Source: Corbicula japonica
Taxonomy: Eukaryota; Mollusca; Bivalvia; Venerida; Cyrenidae
Length of the DNA: 64,000 nucleotides
NCBI GenBank assembly: GCA_038501625.1
Contig: JAZAYU010000123.1
Location: 868,001 to 932,000 of the forward strand
Direction: 5' to 3'
The translations under genes and the position numbers were made by a program. The notes below the pieces were generated by a model. It had not been told where the DNA came from, made no database searches, and saw only the letters and a program-made list of their open reading frames with translations. Of the stretch, positions 34,126-46,694 are shown piece by piece. Position 1 is the stretch's first letter. Every line of letters begins with the position of its first letter.

Positions 34126-35645
34126 AGGGCTTGGCAATATCTCAAACAGGCATTTCTGGGCAAATCTAAGCAACATAAATATTGGACAATCAAAACACTT
34201 AATTTGCTTATTTATGTTTGTGTTTTCGCTCAATTTAACATTTTGATTTATTTGTACAGTGTAATTGTACACCTCATAGTATGCTTCATCTAGTTATAAA
34301 TACTTTTTTCAAATTAATATTTAATATGAAAACTTTCACAACCGAATTTCTGGGTTTATGTATCTATATATTTAGAAATCATAATAAAATCAGCTAAGTG
34401 CAAGACTGCCATTTAACAAACATTTAACAATTGCGATAAACATATGATGTATATGAAAATATGTACACACACATAATTGTAGATAATAATAATATAAACA
34501 TTTAGCGTATGTTGTTCATTGTTGTTTTATTGTCTTATGGAAATGCAAAACAATGTATAAATGTAGGAGAATTGAGGAAATAATTAACAACACACCCTAG
34601 CACTAGGGCAACAAAAGCATCAGCAAAACTGTTGTGTACACTATGAGGTTTCAATTAGAGTAAGTAGAAGATAGCAGCAATAAACGAGGTTAAATGAGAG
34701 ATAATTTTAGGAAAGAAGGTTATGTATTGATCTGAAGTACTATAATGATAATTTCAACAACTCTGCCTGATTAATCAACTCTCTTTATTTGTGGAGTTTT
34801 GTAGCTGACTAAATTTAAATGTGTTCGGTCGTTTAAAATAATGTTTTGATAACAAAAGCCGTTTTTCGGTATTGTTCAAAGTGATTACATGTGCATTCCA
34901 GTAAAAACTGCATTTTATCACCAATATATATATATATATAAGTTGTTTTGGCAGTTTGGACATATTCTCTTATGTAATGGGGTGCTTATTTTCCTCCCGG
35001 CTTTAATGGCTTCAATGGGAAATCTATGATTTCTTGTTTTAAATTTTGTTAGTATTCTGCGTTAAAGATTTGTAAGAATTGGTAATTATTGATTTATTTA
35101 AAATTCAGTTTTATCAAATCTATATGTAACACTAGTTGATCATGCAGTAGCTCTTTCCATGTTTGAAAATCATTGCTGGCCTTATATTTTTGTTTGAATG
35201 TGGAACTAAACCCTTTTTATCGATAATAGTTTGGTTTAATCACACATTTTGGAACCCATTACTCTGGATTATGCTTCTTTTATGATTAAAACACCTTGTA
35301 TTCAATAATCATTGGATTTGTAGTAATAGTATAACAGAGTAAACTTTGTTGGATAATTAATATTCTGCCCCAGAGAGATATCATTCTAATTTTGGCTTCT
35401 TCTTGAAAATGTATAATTCATTGTTTTCCATTTATCATTTGGAGAGAGCTGACTTTAAATAGGCCTGATATTATATTAGAAGTATATTTAAAAATCAGTT
35501 GCATTTTTTCTATAATGTTAAGATTGCGAAAGCTCCATAGTTCATTACCGTAAAGTAGAATAGGTTAAATAGTTTTGGAAGTTGCTATATAAATTTTCGA
35601 CTTATGGTAGTTGCTAGAAAAAATTATGCTCCCGACCGGTATTTA
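34126..35645. other. Non-coding stretch, nothing recognised
   Basis: AT-rich, with a short (TA)n run near 34925-34940. No gene or element was supported. Confidence 0.4.
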
Positions 35646-35649
35646 TTTA

Positions 35650-36490
35650 AGAAAAATGAAAAGGGAAATTCGAAAGCCACCGAACACGACAAATATGAAA
35701 ATATTGCTTGCTCGGTTTGATTGAGCCTGTTCACAGGTGAAGCACCAAACGTCGGTATGCATATGGCGGTGAAAATGGAACCTTCAATGCGGTATTTTCA
35801 GATGAATACCATTCGATGTTCAGCGGAGATAAAGGAATGAGTTTCTCTAAACGAGAAAACAGTGGGCGGAATTAAACATAATAGAATTTGACAGGGGATC
35901 AGAGAAAATAAATCATGCATATCACAGACAACGCCAATTGCAAAATTTAAAAAGCAGGAAAATATATCATTGGGGTGATTGAACAATTTCCAAATCTATA
36001 TTGGCTGGAAAATCGAAACCAACCATCAATACAATGGCCGGAATGTTAAAACAAAAGTAATTTTAGAAGTACTATTGACATCGTACATACGAGTAAGTAT
36101 CGTGCTCAATGACCTTCGAAGTAGTTTACTGATAACAGCACTGATTGAATGTACGGTGAGCTTTTTACATCCGCCACACGGAAAAAACAACGCTGTTGTG
36201 ATATTAAAAAAGATGAAGGGAATTTCAGAGGTCACAATGTGACACGACAAATATGAAAATATTGCAGGCTAGGTTCAACTGAGCCTGTACATGGGCAGTA
36301 ATAGAAATGAAGATTACTACCCACCCCGCCGACATAGTAGTTCCGGGATGACCACAACGCAATATTTACACCAATAAACAGTACAATATCGATCCATCAA
36401 ACGATGGTATGCAGATGGCGGTGAACATTTAACCTTCAATGAAGTATTTTCAGATAAATACCATTCCATGTTCAGCGGCGTAAGGTCCCC
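35650..36490. repeat. Dispersed repeat, composite copy
   Basis: The left half (35650-36050) is the reverse complement of 3690-4245. The right half (36240-36490) repeats the GAGCCTGT...GGGCAGTAAT and TTCAGATAAATACCATTC modules. The two halves share end modules, which suggests nested or head-to-tail copies of one family. Confidence 0.65.
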
Positions 36491-37449
36491 TGATAGAAGA
36501 ATAGATTAAAGATATTTAAATTACTATATTCGTTTTGTTTATATTCGCACAGAGTTTCAATTCTTGACTATATTTTTACCAAAAAATATCTTTTAAAAAA
36601 GATAAACGGCGTTGATGAAAAATATTTTTATATTTACAGTTTAGTAATTTTATTTTTCTTGTTATACATGTAGCTGTTGACGAATCATCCCTGCTTTCTT
36701 AGTATGGCCTAGGGATTAAGCGACCGAGTCATATAACCCCCATAAATTCATTGAAATTGTCTGTCCAAAGCCTGTAACTCGAGTAAGATAACAACTATAC
36801 CAAAGGCAATTTGTTATTCTGGACTAGAAATTAACAATCAGTATCAAAGAAACTAGAAAGGAACCAGTAAGAACTAGAAATTTCTGCACTTCTCTGTCGT
36901 TTTACACTGTATTGTTTGCAGGTGTTTACATGTAGCTGACACCCATGAATATTCCATATAAAACCGTATATAAGCCATCAATTGACTTAACAAGTTATTT
37001 ATACCGCAAATATGCTTTTCTCTGATAACATTATCGCTTTTGAAAAAGGAAAATGACCGAATATGTAAGTACCAGTTAAATACTTACGCACAACATAAAA
37101 ATCGTAAAGACAACCGTAAACAACACCCACTAGCAAAAAAATCAAAATCTTGCTGATTTTCCCGCTGCATAATAAGTTTTATTTACAACACTTCATTGGT
37201 CGAAAAACTATGGTCAAGAGTGAGCTGAAACAGCTAACGCCGAAAAAATATTAAGGCAAGTGTGTAGGTCTTCTGCGGTATTGCGTACTCAAACTGTGTC
37301 GCCAGCGTACATAATTACAATTTATTGTATAATATATTTTAAACAAAACATGTTTCAAACGGTTTCTCATTGTTTAACATAAATAAAATAAGGCAACTTT
37401 ATTTTATGTGTGTAACTTGTCAAACTCTTGAACAAGTTTTATGCCATCA
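36491..37449. other. Non-coding stretch, nothing recognised
   Basis: No exon, repeat partner or RNA gene was recognised. Confidence 0.4.
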
Positions 37450-37924
37450 ATGTGAAATCATCAGTTTTCACTGTCTACCAATTTAAACAATGGTCATATT
37501 TTCCGACAGAAAAAAGCTTCAACGTCCTTTTCAAGATTTCTCTTATGCTTACAATAAGGAATTTGTGATTGAACGTTAACAAACACGAGTTTTACCGAAA
37601 CAAAAACATAACGTATATTAATATCCCATTTCCACTAATTTTAAAAGCAATTTGACTAGAAACAAAATTTGGGCTAGCAGCCAGACAAGTCAACAAACGG
37701 TGGACTAAATTCCAAACCCTTTCGAAAGTATATAAAATGACGTTGTGTCACTCAACAGTCGTATCCTGTAGAAAGAGAAAAAACTGGCTTATAAAGGCTT
37801 CTACTGAATTGAATGAATTCGGATTCATAAGGTCAAACTAGTATATAATGTCTTCAATACTACTACATGTAATATTGCTTAAAGATCAAACACGGTAAAG
37901 GAATACTATTTCTCATTATATGAA
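37450..37924. repeat. LRAT-locus duplication, 3' flank of copy 1
   Basis: This matches 50480-51024, including TGGTCATATTTTC, AGCTTCAAC, CCTTTCGAAAGTATATAAAA and TGTGTCACTC. Together with 41810-44000 it shows that the whole LRAT locus was duplicated. Confidence 0.8.
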
Positions 37925-38398
37925 AAAAAAAGCAACATATGCATATCAGGAATCGCCACACTCAAAAAACACAGCCTCCCCACGCAGCGAAAAAGAAGAG
38001 AGGAAGATAGAGAGAGCGCATGTTTTATATATGTATGTCAATTCAAATAGGACGCCACAAACAATTAATAAACAAGAGAACCTTTGGGGATACCGCCTTG
38101 GAACGGTCAGTGGCAAAACAAATTGCCACTGGGGGTTTAAACCAGGTTCTAGGGTGCACCAACCTCACACTTGCCCCAACAGGTTCTCGTATCACAAAAC
38201 AAGTACAAATTGTCTTGGTGAAATAACTCCAACCCACCCATCAGCTCAACAATGTTGCATGCAAAAGCATACAAACATATAAACATAAGAATTTAATAGC
38301 ATTGCAAAGCCAAAGGGCGGGTACTCAATGATCTTTCCGAGACCAGAGCACCTGGAGTAAAATCAGCAAGAACACGATGACAGGGATAAAAGAAACAA

Positions 38399-38447
38399 AT
38401 CGAGCTTTTAGGTTCTTTTAAGAAAAGATTTCCCCATAAACTTTCAT
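38399..38447 (-). promoter_or_regulatory. SECIS-like element, Naiad copy 3
   Basis: On the minus strand, 6 bp after the TAA: ATGA quartet, A, AGTTTATGGGG stem strand, apical AAA, small hairpin TCTTTTC...AAAAGA, return strand CCTAAAAGCT, then CGAT. This is the layout of a form-2 SECIS: 5' AUGA, a helix II of about 10 pairs, AAA in the apical region, helix III and a 3' NGAN quartet. A weak helix I can form from TAAGAG and TTTCTTTTA. Helix II tolerates one A-A mismatch. Confidence 0.8.
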
Positions 38448-38453
38448 AAACTC

Positions 38454-41400
38454 TTACACCCCTGCCACCGTCGTGCAACCAAAGAGGTAAGCATAATGAT
38501 CAACTGTAGATGGGTTAATCACCAGGCCTGCAGAGCGCTGTAAAATATCATGTTGGTAACCTTTCTTTTTAAATTTACAGATGGTTTTTACGAATAACCG
38601 GGAGAAATTAACATCGCCTTTTATCTTCTTAAGTTTATAAATTAAATCTCCATAAAAAACTGGCTGTGAAATTCCTTGTTGCAATAGTGATTTTAAACTG
38701 CAGCTGTATTTATGAATTAGATCTGGATATCGGCGATAAAACTTGCAAAAGGTTTTCCTTAATTTGTGATACCGATAACCTTGTTTTAAAAGTTTTTCTG
38801 TAATGCAAAGATTACGTTCATTGAAATCATTCACATCGTTGCAAGCTCTTGAAAAGCGAACAAGCTGTGAGATATAAACCCCGTAAGAAGTTGCACGAGG
38901 AACATCGCCGTCTAGAAACGGAAAATTTACTATATTAAAATTAAAATCATCTCTTTTATCATAAATTTTAGTAGTGACGTAACCATTTTCGATGGATAGA
39001 TTTAAATCAAGGAAGTTTGCTTGCTTTTCTGAAGTGTTCGCTTTGTTAAGCTGTAGTTCTTTAGGATAAATCTTATTAACCAGTGATGGAAAATGGTTAT
39101 TATCTATATTTAATAAATCATCAAGGTACCTCGAGGTGTTGTTAAAAGCTGTAATAATATCATCTTGATGTTCGGTAGAAAGAGATAACATGAAATCTCT
39201 TTCATAACAGTATAAAAACAGATCAGCAACAAGGGGTGCACAATTAGTACCCATTGGAATGCCTATTACTTGTTTATAAATAGAGGTACCAAATCTCAAA
39301 TAAATATTATCCAATAAAAATGTGAGCGCCTGGATAAGGTCTTGACAGGTCCATGAAGTATAATTATCATAAGAACCATCTGTAAAGAATGCCCTATGTT
39401 CATTACAAGCAATAAATGTTTTATTTTCTCTAGCAAAAGTTTTTTCAATGAGACTGGTTAGCTTGTCTCTTATTAAATTATGAGGGAGAGAAGTATACAA
39501 GGTAGAAAAATCATATGTAGACAAACAGAACGCCTGAAAATTATTTGATTTAAGTTTCTTCAAAACGTCATTTGAATTTTTTATAGACCAAAATAAATTT
39601 TTGCCAGTAGTTTCAAAAACTTTTTCGCAATACCTAATTACATGTTCTTTTATAGCTGTAAGACAAGATGTTAAGAGCACGGATAACTTTGTTGTAGTAC
39701 AAGAACTAGAGTTAGCGATAAATCTTGCTTTGTACGGTGTTTTGTGCATTTTAGGCAACCAATACATAGTAGGTACTTTGTCTTGTTTAGGCTCAACACT
39801 GATTCTAAATTTTGTAATTTGTAGAGTGTGTGCAGTAACAATATCACTCTCAGATGAAGAAGTCAGTGTATAAGCATTAGTGCTATTAAGCTCTTCAGTT
39901 TGAACATTTATATAGTGTATACGTCACACTATAATAACATTATTTGAAGCCTTATCAGCAGGTGTTAAAACAAATTTGTTGTGAAAATCTTGAATACCTT
40001 TTTTCAAATGACGAAAGTTAAAACGAGGTCGAGGTGGTAGTAAAGCTATGTTTCTTTTATAGAAGGATATACGAGTGTCAATTATTTTGAATATTTGTTT
40101 TTTCCAGTTTGAAAGAGCATTAGGCTCAGCATGTTCTCGTTTACACCATTTATTGCAAAAAGAGTTTAAAGACTCTGCAATTTCCGCACGACAGGTATTA
40201 AAGTCGATGTCCGATGGAATTCTGTATTTTGGACCTTTTGAAATTAAATTGCGGATTCTAAAGTCTTTGATAACATTTAGATCCCCTGTAACGATATGAC
40301 CGGCAGGTTGATAGCAAAATTTTGAATTAGAACAGTCTCAAGATAATGGTGTGTTTTCAACAATCTGTAAATCCGAGGTAATTTTGTTGTAATTGAAAAT
40401 TGTGTTTCTAATAGGCTTGTTATATTTATAACAAACGATGGGTGTTTCAGTATTCTTGAAATAATTAGGTATAGCCGATTCAACAGTTTTATCTTTAAAT
40501 ATACTTGGAAGGTCAATAAAATCTATGCCTTTATTTAAAAATGAAATTTTAAGGAAATGTCTTTGGTGATCAGATTCCAAGTCAATATGTGGTCTTAGAA
40601 CATGCCGAGTGTAACACTGAGTAAGGCTTGCAACCTCATAAAGTGGATGAGTTCTAATAACAATATCATCGGCTTCCTTATCCACTTTTTGTAAACTTGA
40701 AATAGAAAGAGAAGCTAAACGCGACAGCATAGCATGTCTTCCAGAATGTTTTAAAATATTTTGAAGGTCATGAATAGAACAATGAACACGTGATTTTCTT
40801 TTGATGTTACCATTAGTCCTTATCCCATGTGACCTCGATTTTCGTTTTCGTATTTGAAGCAATCCAAAAATGTCAAAATCAGGGTTTTTTGAAATGTTGC
40901 CTTCTTGATAAATATTATCATTTAAACCAAGTGGATAAGGAGTTTGTAGTTTTTTTATCCAATTATCTTCTGAAACAAGTCTTGCTCTAATTTTAAATGC
41001 TCTTGAAGCACTGTTATCAAATATAATTTTTTCCACAGGTTGAATACTAACGTGTTTTAAAGTGTGGCCTGATTGTTTAAAATGTTTATATAAATATGTA
41101 TTGATTTTATTATTGTTTCGTATTTTAGAACAGTGCTGACTAAAACGTGTTTTTAAAGGGCGTCCCGTCTGTCCTACATATTGAATGCCACAATTTAAAG
41201 CGTTTCAAGTTAAAACATAAATTATATTATCTGTTTGTCAATCAATATCTGAATTAATATTTACTGAAAAAGTTCTTCCATTAACAGTTGATTTTATAGT
41301 CGAGCTACATTTTAAAAAACTACAGCACCTACACCTCTTTAAATTACACTTGTATATAAAAGGATACGATCTGCGTCTTCCGTCGTTTAGTTTTATAGGC

Positions 41401-41684
41401 GTGGAAATGTTATATTTTTTAAGAATATGAGATTTGATAGGTGACAATTTTATTTTTAAATTATTTTTAAATAAATGGGTACATTGTGCACTTTGCAAAC
41501 CGGTCACATTGACGGAAGTAGCCGAAGATAAATTTATTGGAGATAAACAAATTGACGGTTGCATGTATTTGAAAGTATTTAATTTAGCCGGAATATGGAC
41601 AGAAGACGCAGAAGATAGCCTGGGAGTTAAAATGTTTCCTTTTATTTTAAACGCCATGATTATTTTGTTTGAAAAAAATACCAT
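38454..41684 (-). CDS. Naiad polyprotein: GIY-YIG endonuclease plus RT, with four in-frame TGA (Sec)
   Basis: One frame of 1,076 codons, ATG at 41684 and TAA at 38454, is interrupted only by TGA at 41238-41240, 41205-41207, 40338-40340 and 39924-39926 (codons 149, 160, 449, 587). These replace residues that are Cys in related proteins as I remember them. Codons 149 and 160 precede the GIY-YIG core, 449 is the first position of the CxC linker motif (U-D-C), and 587 lies in ADKASNNVIIV-U. The N-terminus has a Cys cluster (KRCRCCSFLKC). Endonuclease: GIQYVGQT (166-173), R/H, E239 in EDNWI, N255 in PLGLN. RT: STYDFSTLY near 725, GIPMGTNCAP near 810, YLDD 853-856. It would cut DNA and prime reverse transcription. 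Translation needs selenocysteine insertion via the 3' SECIS. Confidence 0.88.
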
Positions 41685-41835
41685 TATATGATTAGCGACC
41701 TTCAGTCATATCGCAAGTTTTTAAGTGACGTCACCATGCAATACATGACGTAAATGTTTGCGCGCTTATGGTTTTTTCTATAAATAGCACGCAGAACAAT
41801 CTAAAATGAATGAAGATAATGTTAATGTTTACAGT

Positions 41836-43072
41836 TCATTGTTTTTCCAATTTTAATTTACACCACCGAGCATAATGACTTGAGTCGTTAGAGAAGAAAA
41901 CAAACTGTTGTTCTCCTAGTCTCGATTTAGCTCTCTCTACCACGGTGTCGGGGTCATACACATGGTAGTCGGGTGATGCGTACTCTAACTTGAAGCAATA
42001 TCCATCAAAATTAATCTTATATTCCTCCGTTTGTATTGTTCTGTGTGAAAACAATCCACAAAAAGCATAGTGGGCAATATGACATTTCACAAACTTGGTC
42101 TGGGTATCTGTGATTTCTAGCACAACGGCTTCGTGCCATAAGTTGTAGTAGCTGTATCTGATGATGTCGCCTATTTGTACATCCTCTGCTGCCTCGATAG
42201 GGATCGCACTAACACTCAACAGCTTCTTATTCATTTCATAACACTGTTCACAAATGATTTCGTTCTCGAACTCCTTTTTGTTTCTTTCCTGTTCATCGCG
42301 GATCCCAAGAAATCCACTTGTAATAAACAACCGAGCTGTCAGTCTGAACTTAGAAACCTGAATACTGAACTTTACGCCAGTAACACAGTAGGTTGCGAAG
42401 TGTTCGCAGTTGTTGTCAAACAAATCATATTTGTACCCGTCATCTGTACCTTCTGCAAACCTCTTCGCCCGTTTAGAGACTTCAGACTTTGGGAAAAACC
42501 GTCGCCTGTATACAACCACCCATATTTTCTGCTTTGAAAAATCGAATGTTTTGTCCGAGCTTGTTATTCTAGCTTTTCGGCCTAAAAACAAACCTATCGT
42601 TACTCCTGAAAAAGTATTCGTCGCTTCAACAATCCTAAATATCTCGTCATTAGACCTTTTTTTCCACTACAATTGCGTGGTGGTCATAAACAGCGCCAGC
42701 AAATACAATATGGTCACCTTCTTCTATTTCATCAGCTGAAAATACGGGAACAGCTTTTACACATTCTATACAGCCGCATATTTGCGAAATATTGCCAGGA
42801 TCAAACGATGAACCACTGTCATTAAGAAGCGATGCGCTTAAATTAGCATCATCAGCCGCCTCTTCATCTTTTTGTTCACATATCGTCTTTTCGTCAGGAA
42901 CTACTTGTAGAGTCGAACCGTCAACGGTAGTTTTACGTTGAAGTGTTTTTCTTATCGAATCGAACGATGGTGCTCGCTGTAGCATATCGGGGTCCAGTAA
43001 AGAACTTCTCTGAAAAGCTGGACTAGATGAAGATATGGATAAATTCGGGGAGGCCTCTGGTTTAGATTGCAT
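41836..43072 (-). pseudogene. LRAT-domain gene, copy 1, frameshifted
   Basis: This encodes the same protein as 51043-52248 but has one extra T in a T7 run near 42655-42662, which splits the frame between residues equivalent to IVV and the following strand. First LRAT domain: GDHIVFAGAVYDHHAIVV, then DNNCEHFATYCVTG with the catalytic Cys. Second: GDIIRYSYYNLWHEAVV, then FFSNDSSHYARWC. The first ATG of the paralogue is ATA here, so translation would start six codons later-equivalent (43072). An acceptor (TTTTTTCCTAG) precedes the exon. A sequencing error in the homopolymer could mimic the shift. Confidence 0.8.
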
Positions 43073-43089
43073 GTTTGCAGTGTTTATCT

Positions 43090-44344
43090 AGGAAAAAAGA
43101 GAAACAAATAAAATTCGTCTTTGTTTAACGAAATATCAAACGCATACATTATCGTTTGAATAATTTCTCTGTAATTTATTTTCAAGGCTATGTGAAAATA
43201 TGTCCCAACAGATTATATTTAGTCGATATTTCGAAACTACAAAAGCAATTTTAGAGTTAAAAACTGATTTTTTACAACAAATCCACATAAATTGCATTAA
43301 AGTTAGTGTATGGACCTTTCAAAGACGAAAAATACTGAGATGAATTGAAAAATGGGTTATCTTCTTCTTGCTTCCAATTATCTTTTAGTATGTTTTGAAA
43401 TGTTTTGTATTGTCTGATGCATCTTTTCAATAACATTATTATTGTAACAAATTAAAGGTGAGGTTCACTTTGTATAGCCCCATAGCGGTAATGTAACAAC
43501 CGAAAAATGAACACCTATGAGCCTCAGAACTTCCCCGTAATCCATTTTTAAAGGTCGGATAAGGATTACAAGGTTTAAACTAATAATCACTCATTTTACA
43601 CATGTACAAATCAAATATTTTGCAAAGTGGTTCTCATTTAACGCTTATCTTTAAAGATCTATATTCCACATGAACTGTCACTGTATGTGGCCGGTTTAGG
43701 TTTGTAAAATAATTAAGTTTAATGAAATGATCTTGGCTAGATATATGGGACAGCTAGACCTAAGCACTGAAGTTTATTATTACAAAGTTCATAAGTATAA
43801 CTCAGTAGCTTTCAAATGTAAAAATATTTAGGTCTGAAATCAGTTGATAATGAAAGTTAAAATTCGAATACAATAAACTAAACTAAAGGAAGACACATAT
43901 TTAGATACATGTATTTATTTGGTAGAAAGTCTAGTAATTATATTAGATAAATAGTACCCAATGTAAATGCAAAAAAATATTAAAAATGGCAGTAAAAAGT
44001 TACATCCAAGAAATGTACCGTTCACCAACTTTCACTTTTGTCAAACTAGGGGTTATGTGAAAGTTTACAATGTCGGTCATAAATAAGAAGTTGGGAGCCC
44101 TTGTGGTTAGACGAGCTCTAGTCAAGGTTACTTAAATATATGGTTAACATGACAGATTCAAGCTTAACATATGTCCTACTAATGCTTAATTCTAAACATT
44201 AATCTGCACTAGAACTTCATAATACATGTATATCCAAGAAATAGCTTACCTTCTGAATAAATCATTTCGAAATTTATACATACACACTTTCCTAGTTTCG
44301 TTTTCAAATCATGAAAACTCGTAAATGACTTAATACTTACTTAC
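43090..44344. other. Probable intron of LRAT copy 1
   Basis: The part at about 43560-43750 matches 52480-52650 upstream of the paralogue. No exon is inside. Confidence 0.5.
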
Positions 44345-44397
44345 CGCAACTTATATTCCGGTATGTAGATCTCAGCGTTGTCTGTTGTCTGCCGTTG
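44345..44397 (-). other. Possible 5' UTR exon of LRAT copy 1
   Basis: On the minus strand, a purine/pyrimidine-balanced segment (CAACAGACAACGCTGAGATC) ends at a strong donor, GCG|GTAAGTAAGT. The LRAT coding exon starts right after an acceptor, so a separate leader exon is expected. The start of this exon is unknown. Confidence 0.35.
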
Positions 44398-44965
44398 TAG
44401 TTTTTTTTTACAAAAAATAAGCCCAATTATTTGAATTTTTTATTATATCTTAACATATTACGTGCAATTCATGTACTAAGTTTAGATCTTACTCCTTGAT
44501 TACAAAACATTGTACAGGCCAATGCAATTTGTGCACTTAAAACTGTATTTCATATCTACAAACTGACATAACAGTCGACTATTTCAACATGATAACCAAC
44601 AATTAAGATGCATCATGAGATTGGATACTTATCGTATGCCATGTATTGTGGAGTCACTAAATTTTTGGTGGATTGTATTTGACCTTTTTTCAAATTCCTG
44701 CACATGCATAAATGAAAAGCCTACATGAATTTAAACTATGCATAAATCATATATTGTTTTAGAATTGAATTTATGCCAGTGCAAAAATAAACATTAGGGA
44801 TATTAACTGATACCGCAGTGGAGAGCAAGTGATTTAGAATATGTTAACAATTGAAAACTCCTAGTACTTTGACACTAACTAAGAAGACTTTGTTGACAAA
44901 TCTGCGTTATCCCAAACAACTCTAGCAAGCTTCAACTTATTCACAGAACACTCTATCTACATTCA
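44398..44965. other. Non-coding stretch, nothing recognised
   Basis: AT-rich. No feature was supported. Confidence 0.4.
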
Positions 44966-44968
44966 GGG

Positions 44969-45600
44969 ATAAAATGTGAAATATGCGTATCAGGAATTGC
45001 CACATTCAGAAGACACAGCATCGCCACACAGCCAAGAAGAAGAGAAGGAGAGAGCATGGTTTATAAAACGACCAGTTTCAAAACAGGCATCACAATCAGA
45101 TAACAAATATGAGAACCCGAGGGGTTACCGTCTTGGAACGGTCAGTGCTCAACAATTTGCCACTGCATGGGGTTTAAAACAATTTTTATGTTTCACCAAG
45201 CTCACATTTGCCTCAACTGGTTCTCTTATGAACAAACAAGTACCAGTTGTCATGGTGACATAATTCCAACCCACCCATCTACTTGACAATGTTGCATACC
45301 AAAGCACACACACATATAACAAATCAAAAGCTAATAGCATTGTAAAGTAAAAGTGCGGGTACTCAATGACTTAACCGAGACCATAGCCCCTGGAATCAAA
45401 TCAGCAAGAACACGATGACAGCGATTAAAGAAACAGATCTAGCTTCAAGTTTCTTTTATAAGATTTCCCCATAAAGCTTCATACACTCTTAAACCCCTGC
45501 TACCGTCGTGCAACTAAAGAGGTTAGCATAACGATCAATTGTTGATGGGTTAATCAAGGGACATGCAGAGCACTGTATAATATCATGTTGGTAACCTTTC
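44969..45600 (-). mobile_element. Naiad, 5'-truncated copy 4
   Basis: This matches the full copy from the 3' terminus (GTGAAATATGCGTATCAGG) through the 3' UTR and SECIS to the last codons of RT, where homology stops at AACCTTTC (45600). It is more diverged than copy 3. Short open frames inside are fortuitous. Confidence 0.85.
45437..45482 (-). promoter_or_regulatory. SECIS-like element, Naiad copy 4
   Basis: On the minus strand: ATGA, AGCTTTATGGGG, apical AAA, small hairpin TCTT...AAGA, return strand AACTTGAAGCT, then AGAT. The AGCTT/AAGCT pairing differs in sequence from copies 1 and 3 but keeps the stem. Confidence 0.7.
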
Positions 45601-46690
45601 CGAGGCCGCTGCTAGTCTAGGCTATTGTCGACTTTGTAGATTGTGTTTATTTACCGCCAGACTACACGGAGCACGATTGAGACGTTGATTTCCATCGTTG
45701 TTTCTCGGTCAAAAGTCGCGACCAGGACCAAATCTCGTCGAACCTGATCAGAGTTTAGTGATATTTTATTGCTAACAGTACCTAATGCTTCAATATTAAA
45801 ACTTTTGAAAGTAATTTGCGTGTGAATATTGTGAAAAATACGCAGATGGGTTGGGCTACTTGTTTTAGGGCCAATATAAAACTCAGCTTTTAACACAGGC
45901 TGCGTTTTTCGTGTATAAAATGCAGCTTTTAATGCAGTCTATATAAACATATTTTTATGTTTATAAAAAAAAGTATTCACTGTTATCTATCGTTATATTT
46001 GTATGATACAGTAAAGTGTTTTTACCAAATACGTAAACATATTTACTTATTATGTTGAGGAAATTTTCTAAATTACCTATAGATTTTCTTTACGTCCGAA
46101 ACACTTGCAAATGAAAACATTAATATCCGATTTTTTAATTGTGTAATATGTTATAAAATTATGTAATACGGGCTTTTCCCGCCTATATACAATGCGAACA
46201 TGTTTAAAAAAACAAAATCAAACAAAATCTGTCAAAAATTCAATAGATTTATGATGTCTTACTCTATAGTCCATCAAGATTTGTGAGATCTGACTCTATG
46301 GGGCGCCATTGTTGTTATTGTTGTTTTTTTCCAGACTGGTTTCTCATTTTCTCAAATTCACCTTCCGATTTAAAACAGAAAACCAATAACCCGTCACAAT
46401 ATAAGGGGAGATCACTGATTAGTCTGAAAAGCGGTAACCACACTTCAAAATATCATGTGATTTGCTAAATGAACACAGTGACAGTCTGAAGCCAAAACTT
46501 CAGTTAGGCTCAAAAACTTATCATTCAAAAACATAGAAAACACAGATAACATTTGTTCATTTGACCATATAACTGACCTTTTTATATTCAAAGATTGTCA
46601 ATAAAATTCATCTTCATTTTACAGGAAGCAGAAAATGTGGAACTGTTTCTACAATAAGTCAACAAAAAATGTAATGAAACTAACCATAAT
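45601..46690. other. Non-coding stretch, nothing firm
   Basis: An 81-codon minus frame at 45651-45896 has no recognised domain. The remainder is AT-rich. Confidence 0.4.
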
Positions 46691-46694
46691 TACA

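Larger units (their letters stand above)
37925..41809 (-). mobile_element. Naiad Penelope-like retroelement, near full-length (copy 3)
   Basis: The insertion is defined by comparison with the LRAT paralogue at 51 kb. The flank CTCATTATATGAA continues there without interruption, and ATGAA is present on both sides here (37920-37924 and 41810-41814). The element has a 5' leader (41685-41809) with a TATA-like CTATTTATAG, one long frame (38454-41684), a SECIS-like element and a 3' UTR ending in a short A-rich tail. No terminal pseudo-LTR or canonical hammerhead ribozyme was seen. The intact frame suggests a recently active copy. Confidence 0.9.

Noticed and set aside
45651..45896. 81-codon minus-strand frame next to Naiad copy 4
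   Set aside because: I considered a cadherin-like fragment but saw no defining motif.
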